Shown: one piece after another, positions 56,940 to 64,000 of the stretch
Position numbering within the stretch: position 1 is the first letter of the stretch
How the letters are laid out: the number at the start of each line of letters is the position of its first letter
Assembly: GCA_016713135.1 (NCBI GenBank)
Contig: JADJPR010000023.1
Span: 310,001-374,000 of the forward strand
DNA: 64,000 nucleotides
Direction: 5' to 3'
Origin: Rhodanobacteraceae bacterium
Lineage (GTDB): Bacteria > Pseudomonadota > Gammaproteobacteria > Xanthomonadales > SZUA-5
Made by a program: the position numbers and the translations under genes
Notes under the pieces: model-generated
The model's input: the letters and a program-made list of their open reading frames with translations, nothing else
The model's database searches: none
Told to the model about the DNA's origin: nothing

Positions 56940-57384
56940 AAGCACTGCGCCCCCGGCTGTCGGGCCGGAGGCGCGGAAAGCGGAAGCCTGGGGAGGTTCG
57001 CCGCACCGACATAATACGGCAACCAACGTGCAGACGTCCATACGTCCGCGAAGGTGCCCTTGGTTTGCGCAAGTTGTCGAGCGCGCGGCGCGTCCTGGCC
57101 CGTGGCACGCGACGGCAATCGTTCACGCCGGGGCCGGAGCATGGGACCGCGCCCGCCCGACCCTCGCCGCCGGCCGCCGGGCTTGCACCGTGCTGCCGCC
57201 GAGCACCGACCCCGCCGCGATCTTGTGGCCGCGTGTCCGCTGGTGGATCGGCGATGCCGGCGACCTTCCGACCGCCGAAGCGCTGGAACTCGCGCGGGTT
57301 CTAATCGATTTCGGCGCCGAACGGGTGCAAATGATTGGCGTCAACCTGCGGCCGTCGCTGTCCATCCGGAGCGCGCGCAAATGA
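56926..57384 (+). CDS. Element protein of unknown function
   Basis: 152 residues from the ATG at 56926, with GGAGG upstream. The C-terminal part (VRWWIGDAGDLPTAEALELA, LIDFGAERVQMIGVNLRP) looks like a small alpha/beta domain. The stop overlaps the next start (ATGA), suggesting it acts with the ATPase that follows. Confidence 0.6.
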   Translation: MQDPESTAPPAVGPEARKAEAWGGSPHRHNTATNVQTSIRPRRCPWFAQVVERAARPGPWHATAIVHAGAGAWDRARPTLAAGRRACTVLPPSTDPAAILWPRVRWWIGDAGDLPTAEALELARVLIDFGAERVQMIGVNLRPSLSIRSARK

Positions 57385-59089
57385 TCCTGACCCACGAACC
57401 GCGGCCAACCGGACGACCCGTGATCGACCTTCGGACCGGGAGCTTCCCGCCGTCGTTGACGGTTGCGAAGGTGCGTTGATTCAAGCCGGCGCCCCAATTT
57501 ATGCACGCGGTGAAATGCTGGTGCGAGCCGTCCCAGCGCCGCTCGAACCGGGAAGCGTCAAGCGCGCGGCCGGCGCCTTGATCCTGACCCCGATCACGAT
57601 TGCGGCACTGCAAGATGATCTGGAGCGTATCGCCGACTTTCAAAAGTGGATCACAGGACCCAGCGGACCCGAGCCTAGGCGCGCAGATGCACCCGCGAAG
57701 GCATGCCGCGCGCTTCTGGAGCGTGTGGGGCGCTGGCGCTTTCCGCAGCTTCGGGGGATTGTACTTGCGCCCTTCATTCGCGCGGATGGCACCTTGGCGT
57801 GCACGCCGGGATATGACCCTGAATCGGGCTTGTTGCTGGCGATCCCTACCGACTGGCCGGCACCGCCGAACAACCCGACGCGCGCGGATGCGCTGGCCGC
57901 ACTGACACGCCTTCGGCACGTGCTCCGCACGTTTGCATTTGTCTCCCCGGAGGACGAATCGGTAGCCGTCGCCGCAATGCTTACGCCCCTCGTGCGGCCG
58001 GCGATTCCGGCCGCGCCAATGGTCGGAATTTCGGCACCCGTTCGCGGCTCGGGCAAATCCATGTTGGCCGATCTGGTGGCGATTCTGGCAACCGGGCGCC
58101 CTGCAAGTGTCATGACCTGGGGGCCAGACGCGGACGAGAACGGAAAGGCGCTCACCGCTGCATTGCTGGCCGGCGATTCAGTGGTGACACTCGACAACGT
58201 CGAGGCGCTGTTGAAAGGCGAACTGCTGTGCTCGGCGTTGACACAAACTAGTGTGCGACTGCGACCGCTGGGCCGGTCCGAGCTGGTAACTATCCCCTGC
58301 GTCGCGACCTTGCTGGCAACCGGAAACGCGCTCACGCCTGCGGGCGACATGACCCGGCGGATACTGGTCGCCGAACTCGACCCCCAATGTGAAAGGCCAG
58401 AACTTCGCGAGTTCGCCAACGACCCGAAGGCAGATGCGCTGGCCGCCCGCATCGAACTGGTGAACGCCGCACTGACCATTGTTACTGCGGGAATTCGCGC
58501 CGACTTCCGCAGGCCGGCGCCGCTTGGGAGCTATGAGAAGTGGTCCCGAATGGTTCGTGATCCACTTCTATGGCTGGGCATGCCGGACCCCGTTGCGGTC
58601 ATGGAACGGACGTTTGACGCCGACCCGGAGCGTGAATCGGCGATAGCGATCCTTGCCGCGTGGCGCGACCTCTTCGGCGACACCGCGGCAACCGCTGCCG
58701 AGGCCGCGCGGGCCGCTCAAGATCGCCCCGCACTGATGGACGCACTGCAAGTGATCGCCGCGCGATCCGGCGCCGTCAGCAATAAAGCCTTGGGCCGATG
58801 GCTCACAAAACACCAAGGGCGCGTACTGGATGGGCTCAAGGTGCACAGGGCCGGCGGCGACGCAAAGCGCGGCATCCGCTGGCAAGTGGTCGAACATGCA
58901 ACTGGTGGGGTTTCTGGGGTTTCTGGGGTTTCTGGGGTTTTTCTTACCGCTTCGCGCGCGGAGGGGACCGACCTACCCAAAGAAAGAAAAACGGACCGGG
59001 CAAACGAAACCCCCAAAACCCCAGAAACCCCAACGACTGACGACGCCGGCAACTGTGCAAGTTTGCACTCCCAACGGTGGCAGCGATGA
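57381..59089 (+). CDS. Satellite replication AAA+ ATPase (primase/helicase-like), with single-base frameshift
   Basis: About 569 residues when corrected. The N-terminus (MILTHEPRPTGRPVIDLRTG) reads in one frame to the GGG at 57438-57440; one more G joins it to ELPAVVDGCEGALIQAGAPI. Walker A is APVRGSGKSML (near residue 220), Walker B VVTLDNVE, and an arginine-finger-like DMTRRILVAEL follows. The pattern matches ATPases that serve as replicative helicase or primase partner in satellites and integrative elements. The C-terminal tail has GVSGVSGVSGV, encoded by a word-repeat hairpin. Confidence 0.8.
58906..59033. repeat. Word-repeat hairpin in the satellite ATPase gene (GGGGTTTCT)
   Basis: Left arm 58906-58942 has four GGGGTTTCT units; right arm 59005-59033 reads CGAAACCCCCAAAACCCCAG then AAACCCC. 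It is in frame in the C-terminal tail. Same design as the chromosomal word-repeat hairpins, but here inside a mobile element. Confidence 0.85.
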
Positions 59090-59207
59090 CTAATGCCGCG
59101 CGCTGGCTGGCGGATCCTCCCCGGAGAACGTACGCGAGCACAAATGCTCGAAACGGTGGAATGGAAGCACGGCAAATCACGGGAAGACACTTCAAAGGAG
59201 CGAACAA

Positions 59208-59462
59208 ATGAACGCGCGATCAAACCCGGCCGCTGTTGAACTTGCAAATTCGATTGGCGCCTTTCTTGAAATATCATTGAGCGATGCTCAAAAGGCACTG
59301 CTCATGGAAAATGATTCCGATGGCGGCGCAACCGAATTGATCTTCCACACAAGCCGACATGGTGGATTTATTCAAGTCGTTGCCGCCGACAAGTCCGGAG
59401 CGCGCGCGGTGCTGACACGAGTCACCCTGATGAGGATGGCGACGCGGGAAGAGTTGCACTGA
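59208..59462 (+). CDS. Small element protein of unknown function
   Basis: 84 residues, preceded by a strong AAAGGAGCG ribosome site. Soluble, with LSDAQKALLMENDSDGGATE, then IQVVAADKSGARAVLTRVTL. No family recognised. Confidence 0.65.
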   Translation: MNARSNPAAVELANSIGAFLEISLSDAQKALLMENDSDGGATELIFHTSRHGGFIQVVAADKSGARAVLTRVTLMRMATREELH

Positions 59463-59649
59463 GTGTGGACACATTTAGCGCACTTCACGTTGACGCGAGC
59501 CGCGCCAATGGACATATTCAAGCGTGCGCGCCAGTACATGACAGGGCCACCAGCGGCCCCGCCAGATGGCGCAACGAAAGGCGGACAGACCGCAATATTA
59601 CCCCGCTTGTGGGGCAGTAAATTCCCTCTCAATTGTGGAAAATCTCGCC

Positions 59650-61073
59650 ATGTGCAAAATCAACCTTGACTTCACGGTCCGCGGCATGCGCAACGCGGCC
59701 GCCGCCGATCCCGACTCAATCCGCGAGCGCCTGATAGCGACGGCTGACCGCGCAACCGCAATAGCTGCCGCCGCCGAGCGCGAAGGGCGCACCCTCACGG
59801 TAGATGAGCGCGCCAGCGTCGACGAGCTACACAGCGAATTTCTGGGGCTCCGGGCTGAACTGGACGCGATAGATCGAGTCCAGGGAATGCAACGCGCTCT
59901 TGCCGAGCCGATGCCGCGCGGAGCGCTGCCGCCGGATGTCGTCGCCGCGGCAAATGCGGAAGCAGCCTCCGGCCGCGCAACCGTGTCCGACCGTCGCCGC
60001 GGCATAGTGCTCCCCGTAAACTGTGCTCGGGCTTCCTCCATCCTTCTGCCTCGCTCCGCCGATGCGTTCGGCCAGAACGTAGAAGCATTTTTCCAATCGG
60101 TGGCCCGCGGTGTCGCCGATCCTCGAATGCTCAACCTCACCGGAACGGAATCGAGCGGTGCCGATGGCGGTTTCGCGGTCCCCAATTTCTGGTTTGCGGG
60201 CATCTTGGACCAAGCTATGCAAGCCGCTGAATTTGCGCCGCGGTGTTTGTTATTCCCGACGAGCACAAATGGAATCACCATTCCGATGCCCGATACACAA
60301 AATCGGTCAACGGATATTGCCGGCTTTCCGCCAATTGGGCCGGTGAAAACCAACAGCAAACCGCGCAACGCATGAAATGGCGGAATGTGGATGTTCGCTT
60401 GCACAAAATTTTCTTGCTCGCGGAAGCAAGCGGAGAATTGGCAGCAGACGGACTCAATTTCGCGGCACAACTGGAAACCAAAATGGCCGAAGCTGCCGCG
60501 TTTGCACTGGATGCCGCAATCTTGCGCGGGACAGGCGCCGGTCAGCCGTTGGGAATCTTGAATGATCCATCAGCAATCGCGGTAAATCCCGAAAGCGGCC
60601 AGACTGCCGGCACGGTGCTTTACCAGAATCTGATAAATATGTTCGGTCGCATTTCTCCCGCGTCGCAGAAACGGGCCACGTGGTTTATCTCTCCAAGCGT
60701 CCTCGGCCAGTTGCTGCAAATGTCCTGGCCGGGCTCCACGATTCCCATTCTGTTGGGGAATGGAAATGCGACCAATGCTGCCGCGGGTGAATTCGTGGGC
60801 ACCATCTTGGGCCGTCCCGTGGTGACTACCGAGGTTTGCAACCCGATTGGCGATGCTGGAGATATCGTCATTGCCGATCTTTCGCAATTCGCGCTCGCAA
60901 TGCGCACAACCGCCCGAATTGAAGTGGATCGGTCACACGGCTTTGACCGGGACGCGATTGCTTGGCGATTGATCTGGCGCGTGTCGGGTTGCGGCATGTG
61001 GAATTCCGCCATTACCCCTTACGCCGGTGGGCCGACGCTCGGATGGTGCGCCTACTCGAATGCGCGCACCTGA
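59650..61073 (+). CDS. HK97-fold major capsid protein, with single-base frameshift
   Basis: About 474 residues when corrected. The N-terminal helical scaffold-like part (SIRERLIATADRATAIAAAA, ASVDELHSEFLGLRAELDAI) is followed by the HK97 core: SGADGGFAVPNFWFAGILDQ, WRNVDVRLHKIFLLAEASGE, AILRGTGAGQPLGILND, and the C-terminal AWRLIWRVSGCG. The frames meet near 60330, in CCGCCAATTGGG; one missing base there splits the gene. No head protease or portal gene accompanies it. Confidence 0.87.
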
Positions 61074-61085
61074 TGCGAATACGAG

Positions 61086-61116
61086 TGCGGCCGGCTCCTA
61101 AAAAACGCCGGCCGCA
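61086..61116. repeat. Palindrome between capsid and small terminase genes
   Basis: TGCGGCCGG, a 13-base loop, then CCGGCCGCA: a perfect 9-base stem 13 bases after the capsid stop. There is no T-run, so a plain terminator is doubtful. Its place before terS would also suit a packaging site. Confidence 0.5.
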
Positions 61117-61229
61117 TCAAATGCCCGGAGGGGTGGGGTTCCAAAGGTTCCACCAAATGCCGCGACACGGCGCGCCAGCCGCGCTCTCATAAATCCGAGG
61201 TAGAACCTTTTTTGCGGACGGCTGGACGC

Positions 61230-61598
61230 ATGCCCAAGACCACCCCGAGCGTGCGGCGAACAGCAGGCGAGCCGACAGCACCGCCGAACTTGTCGCCCCT
61301 CGCCTTGGCGCACTGGAACCGCGTGTGCTCGATTCTGCGCGCTCGGGGTCAACTCTCCGCTGATAGTCAATTTGCCTTGGAAGGACTTGTTGATGCGCTT
61401 GTTGATCGCGAGGAAGTCATGCGAGACATTAGAGAAAATGGGCGAACAGAAATGCGGCGGATGAGCGATGGAGTCGTGCGCGAAAGGAAACGCAGACTAT
61501 ATGTCCTGCTGCCAGATTTGCAGGACGCAGCGCGAAAATGGCTGCGTCAATTCGGATTGACTGACGCGAGTCTGAACGAGGTTCTGAATAGGGATTGA
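61230..61598 (+). CDS. P27-type terminase small subunit
   Basis: 122 residues from the ATG at 61230 (MPKTTPSVRRTAGEPTAPPN). The P27 family pattern is present: LSPLALAHWNRVCSILRARG, then FALEGLVDALVDREEV and LQDAARKWLRQFGLTDASLN. It recognises packaging sites. With no large subunit in the element it would have to work with a helper phage's terminase. Confidence 0.8.
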   Translation: MPKTTPSVRRTAGEPTAPPNLSPLALAHWNRVCSILRARGQLSADSQFALEGLVDALVDREEVMRDIRENGRTEMRRMSDGVVRERKRRLYVLLPDLQDAARKWLRQFGLTDASLNEVLNRD

Positions 61599-61766
61599 TC
61601 GACTCTGTTCCTTGTCGATGAGTCCCGCCGATTGCAATATCGGCCGTCAAGCTGGCAAGTGACGATAGAACACCGGCAGCGCGAGCCGTGCGTAGTTTTG
61701 GCGGCGGTGATCGCGCAACTTCACTCGCCGTGTGTTTGCGGCCCGACAGACCCTAGCCAATCCTCC

Positions 61767-61979
61767 TCACTTAGATTTGATTCCGTGAGTTGCGGTTAGG
61801 ATACCGTCTTTGACGACCAGTTTATAAAACTTCGTCTTGTCCCCGCTTGTGGACGTCATTTCAGCGCCGCTCTTAACAGCGCCCGAGCGCTCGAAATACT
61901 TGGCGCTAAGCGGACGCTTCATTTCCTGCGAAGGGACACTTGCGTTATTGAATTCATACTTCATTGGCGTAGCCCACAT
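61767..61979 (-). CDS. Small cargo protein, partner candidate of the proteasome-like protein
   Basis: 70 residues from the ATG at 61979, or 65 from the ATG at 61964 (MKYEFNNASVPSQEMKRPLS). The first start overlaps the upstream gene by 26 bases, so the two are coupled. Lys/Ser/Thr-rich with a short beta-like end (FYKLVVKDGILTATHGIKSK). No family recognised. AT-richer than the element's core. Confidence 0.6.
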   Translation of the reverse strand: MWATPMKYEFNNASVPSQEMKRPLSAKYFERSGAVKSGAEMTSTSGDKTKFYKLVVKDGILTATHGIKSK

Positions 61980-63045
61980 GGCTATGTTGGATCGCTGCTT
62001 CGTTTAGCATTTCGAATGATTGACCGCGCCGAACCAATCCAATGTGCGTTCTACCACCCACAGTCGGAATACCGCGGCAAAAGCGCATCATTCCTGATTG
62101 AATATTAACAAGTAGCGAAACAAATTCGACTGCATGTTGAAGCGGCAGGTTACCGTACGAGATGGGAGCGTTTGCCTTTTGCCAGTCGAAAGTTGGATCA
62201 AATGATTCACTTACATTCAACTCCAAGCCTTCCGGGAGCACAACGCCGGCCTGTCCTAATTCGCGTGATACGCTCTCAATTAGGCTAGTGCGCTGCGCAT
62301 CCAAGGCCAACTTTACCTCTCGACTAATCCCGAGCTTTACCGTTTGGTCAAAACCACGAATCACGCGTTCGGCGTAATTAGCCGCCCCCAACCAACAAAC
62401 GCCCGTGTGGTCGCCGTCGGGAAATTGCTCGAAAAACGAATTCTCCTTTATGTCAATTCTGAATATTCGAGGGTGCTCGGTCTCAAGGTCGTAACCACCG
62501 AGCAGAAATTGAACGGTGTGCAGATAAGCCTGCTGATCCAAAGGGACTGTTTCAAATCCGCAGTCCTTTTCCCACTCAATTCGCATGAAGTTTAGGAAGT
62601 CTTCCGCCACATCTGCCACATTTGCGAACTTGACGTGATTTCTTTTGTTCTTCCTTTGGAACTTCTTGGCCAAGACTTCTATTGTGACGCCATTCAACAC
62701 GGCCTGTCCGGCAGTGGTAGCGGCGACGATACACTCGTGTTCATCATCCTCGTAGAGGCAAAACATCTTACTGACGCCGCCAAAAACTGAGGTCGCCACG
62801 GAACCGAAGTTGTCTTCATTTACGGAGACCAAATAGTTTCCGAAGCTGTCGCGCATCGGCTGGCCGTCTTGGTCAAGAGCCCATCGCGCAGGGTTCATGA
62901 ACACAACGTTGGTTGTCATACTGGACAGGCTATCGCAACCGAACACAATTGCGTCTGAAGTCGCGAGTGCAACGTTTATCGTCACGCGAGTTGACCCAGA
63001 CCACTGAGGCGTCTGCAGTCTGCGACCGATTGCTTGATTCGGCAA
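61954..63045 (-). CDS. Proteasome-type (Ntn-hydrolase) cargo protein
   Basis: 363 residues from TTG at 63043-63045, which has AAAGGA six bases upstream. Thr22 (codon 62980-62982) opens TINVALATSDAIVFGCDSLS; the Asp of GCDS is exactly 16 residues after this Thr, the Thr1-Asp17 spacing of proteasome beta subunits and HslV. Later VSKMFCLYE matches the Lys33 segment (after an insertion of about 39 residues), and AATTAGQAVLNGVTIEVLAK the next helix. A GTG codon lies directly before the Thr (62983-62985) and could start translation so that Thr becomes residue 1. Compared with HslV the C-terminal 200 residues are extra. Probably a self-standing threonine protease or amidase; target unknown. It is the last gene before attR, a usual place for cargo. 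Confidence 0.6.
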   Translation of the reverse strand: MPNQAIGRRLQTPQWSGSTRVTINVALATSDAIVFGCDSLSSMTTNVVFMNPARWALDQDGQPMRDSFGNYLVSVNEDNFGSVATSVFGGVSKMFCLYEDDEHECIVAATTAGQAVLNGVTIEVLAKKFQRKNKRNHVKFANVADVAEDFLNFMRIEWEKDCGFETVPLDQQAYLHTVQFLLGGYDLETEHPRIFRIDIKENSFFEQFPDGDHTGVCWLGAANYAERVIRGFDQTVKLGISREVKLALDAQRTSLIESVSRELGQAGVVLPEGLELNVSESFDPTFDWQKANAPISYGNLPLQHAVEFVSLLVNIQSGMMRFCRGIPTVGGRTHIGLVRRGQSFEMLNEAAIQHSHVGYANEV

Positions 63046-63372
63046 GGAGTTCCTTTGGCTAGGTTGCGTGGTGCATTGCTCCGCATTCCCGGACAAAGCG
63101 CGATGTTGTCGAATGCGCGCAGGTGAGCCTTCGCGGAGTCTGCAAACTTGCAGAACAGCCGTCTATACGTCTAGCCGTCTGGACGGCCGTCCTGGGCCTC
63201 CCGTGTTCCGCCCGATGCCCTCGCGCTTGCCGATGCGTACAGCACAAGGCGCAACAGCTCGCGTTCGCCGTGGGAACCACACCCGTTGCTCGGCCGTTGC
63301 TAGGGGTACGTGTAGGGGTATTGTTCTGAAAGCGTCCTGTTTCTGGCGTTGTACCACCCTATGTGGTGGACT

Positions 63373-63384
63373 CCGCCTCCACCA
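63373..63384 (+). other. attR core
   Basis: CCGCCTCCACCA, identical to the ssrA 3' end at 54175-54186. The upstream 63097-63372 holds no evident gene but two TAGGGGTA octamers (63301-63308, 63313-63320), also found near attL at 54323-54330, possible integrase arm sites. Confidence 0.88.
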
Positions 63385-63392
63385 AAAGACGG

Positions 63393-63422
63393 CCCCAAGG
63401 TTTTGAACCTTGGGGCTTTTTT
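63393..63422 (+). terminator. Original ssrA terminator, now beyond attR
   Basis: CCCCAAGGT-TTTGA-ACCTTGGGG followed by CTTTTTT, nine bases after the CCACCA of attR. Before integration this would have ended the ssrA transcript. Confidence 0.85.
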
Positions 63423-63455
63423 GTGCCCGAACTTTGGCCACGGCAGATCTCCGGC

Positions 63456-64000
63456 TCAAGCACTGCCTGACGGCGCGTCGGTACCGGATCCCCCGAGGTT
63501 CCGTCGGTACTGGCTCGGCGCAACTGCGCGGCGCGCGATGAACTCCTTGTTGAAGCTGGACTTGGTCTGGAAACCGGCATCGAACATCACCTCGGTGATC
63601 GCTCTTGCGGCCAACGCTTCGTCGGCCAGTTGCCGCGCCGCATCCTCCACGCGGTAATCGTTGAGCAGGGTCCGGAATCCGCGGCGATGGATGCGATTGA
63701 CCGCGGCCGACAGTTGTCGCGACGATACGCCGAGCTTTCTTGCCACATCATCCAAGCCGATTCCAAACTCGGCATAGCAGCGCGTGGTCTGGAACAACGT
63801 GTCGAGTCGATCGCAAAGTCGTCGATCTACATCCGAATCCTCGGCGGGAGCCGGCGCAGATGGCGTCGGGACCCGGGCGTCTCGCGCCGCATCGCGCAGA
63901 CGCACCAACCATTCCGGGTCGCGCCATGCCACCACGAACAGCGCACTCACGCACAGCGCCGACATGACGAGCGCGACTGTCAGGCTGACGCTCCAGCCCA
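63456..64000 (-). CDS. AraC-family regulator with membrane N-terminus (5' part outside the window)
   Basis: The visible 181 codons begin inside the gene; the frame stays open to the window edge. A hydrophobic stretch (VSLTVALVMSALCVSALFVV) is followed by a linker and the AraC DNA-binding domain: DDVARKLGVSSRQLSAAVNR, FRTLLNDYRVEDAARQLADE and the second helix-turn-helix ITEVMFDAGFQTKSSFNKEF. AraC proteins with several N-terminal membrane spans are common in this order. It was probably the original downstream neighbour of ssrA. Confidence 0.88.
   Translation of the reverse strand, partial: GWSVSLTVALVMSALCVSALFVVAWRDPEWLVRLRDAARDARVPTPSAPAPAEDSDVDRRLCDRLDTLFQTTRCYAEFGIGLDDVARKLGVSSRQLSAAVNRIHRRGFRTLLNDYRVEDAARQLADEALAARAITEVMFDAGFQTKSSFNKEFIARRAVAPSQYRRNLGGSGTDAPSGSA

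Larger units (their letters stand above)
54187..63384. mobile_element. Integrated phage-satellite-like element at ssrA
   Basis: 9.2 kb between attL (54175-54186) and attR (63373-63384). Content in order: integrase, unknown protein, AlpA-like regulator, two small proteins, AAA+/primase-like protein, small protein, HK97-type capsid protein, P27-type small terminase, and a leftward cargo pair. There is no large terminase, portal, protease, tail or lysis gene. Integrase + AlpA + replication protein + capsid/TerS without the rest fits a satellite that depends on a helper phage (PICI-like). The part from 61600 to 63100 is visibly AT-richer than the rest. Confidence 0.85.

Noticed and set aside
59463..59669. 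68-codon frame between the small protein gene and the capsid gene
   Set aside because: No ribosome site and it overlaps the capsid start in another frame; composition gives no support.

Overview
The window is a piece of chromosome from a GC-rich gammaproteobacterium, most likely of the Lysobacterales (Xanthomonadales). I infer this from gene order (recJ-prfB-lysS; recN beside hrcA-grpE-dnaK-dnaJ-dapB; fur facing bamE, then rnfH-ratA, smpB and ssrA), a cbb3 oxidase operon, standalone secreted M2 and M36 peptidases, and secreted proteins ending in a short GFE tail. No rRNA, tRNA or CRISPR array was found; the only RNA gene is tmRNA.

Layout: 81-8037 encodes exported proteins: an unknown protein, a five-heme cytochrome, a lipoprotein and a secreted protein that together look like a split copper amine oxidase, an ACE-like peptidase and a PilN-like small protein. 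8251-11800 is a LexA-box-controlled error-prone polymerase (dnaE2/imuC). 12063-16054 holds a VOC protein, membrane proteins and fdhD. 16178-21429 is ccoNOQP-(small membrane protein)-ccoG behind an Anr/Fnr box. 22278-32348 has a PilZ protein, lysS, prfB with its programmed frameshift, an IS630 element with an attached 237-bp derivative, recJ and an M36 protease. 32592-43912 holds rpmJ, agmatine-to-putrescine genes (aguA, aguB), a TraB-like protein, a DUF349 protein, a methionine aminotransferase/omega-amidase pair, GNAT, DUF2062 and dapB. 43966-53534 is the heat-shock cluster, recN, fur/bamE, rnfH, ratA and smpB.

At 53836-54186 lies ssrA (tmRNA). A 9.2-kb satellite-like element (54187-63384) is integrated at its 3' end: tyrosine integrase, AlpA-like regulator, AAA+/primase-like protein, HK97-type capsid, P27-type small terminase, and an AT-richer cargo pair next to attR. 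The larger cargo protein has the motif spacing of a proteasome-type N-terminal-threonine hydrolase. The displaced ssrA terminator is still visible just beyond attR. The window ends inside an AraC-type regulator gene.

The most unusual genome-wide trait is a set of hairpins built from iterated 7-14-base words (for example CGCAAAGGA, GTGAAAA, GGGCACGA), each with a reverse-complement arm 20-140 bases away. Several lie between genes, but five lie in frame inside genes (three in dnaE2, one in ccoG, one in the satellite ATPase). Several conserved genes also carry single-base indels in short homopolymers (ccoN, dnaJ, DUF349 gene, integrase, satellite ATPase, capsid), and grpE has an internal TAG. 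Assembly error is the simplest explanation for these.
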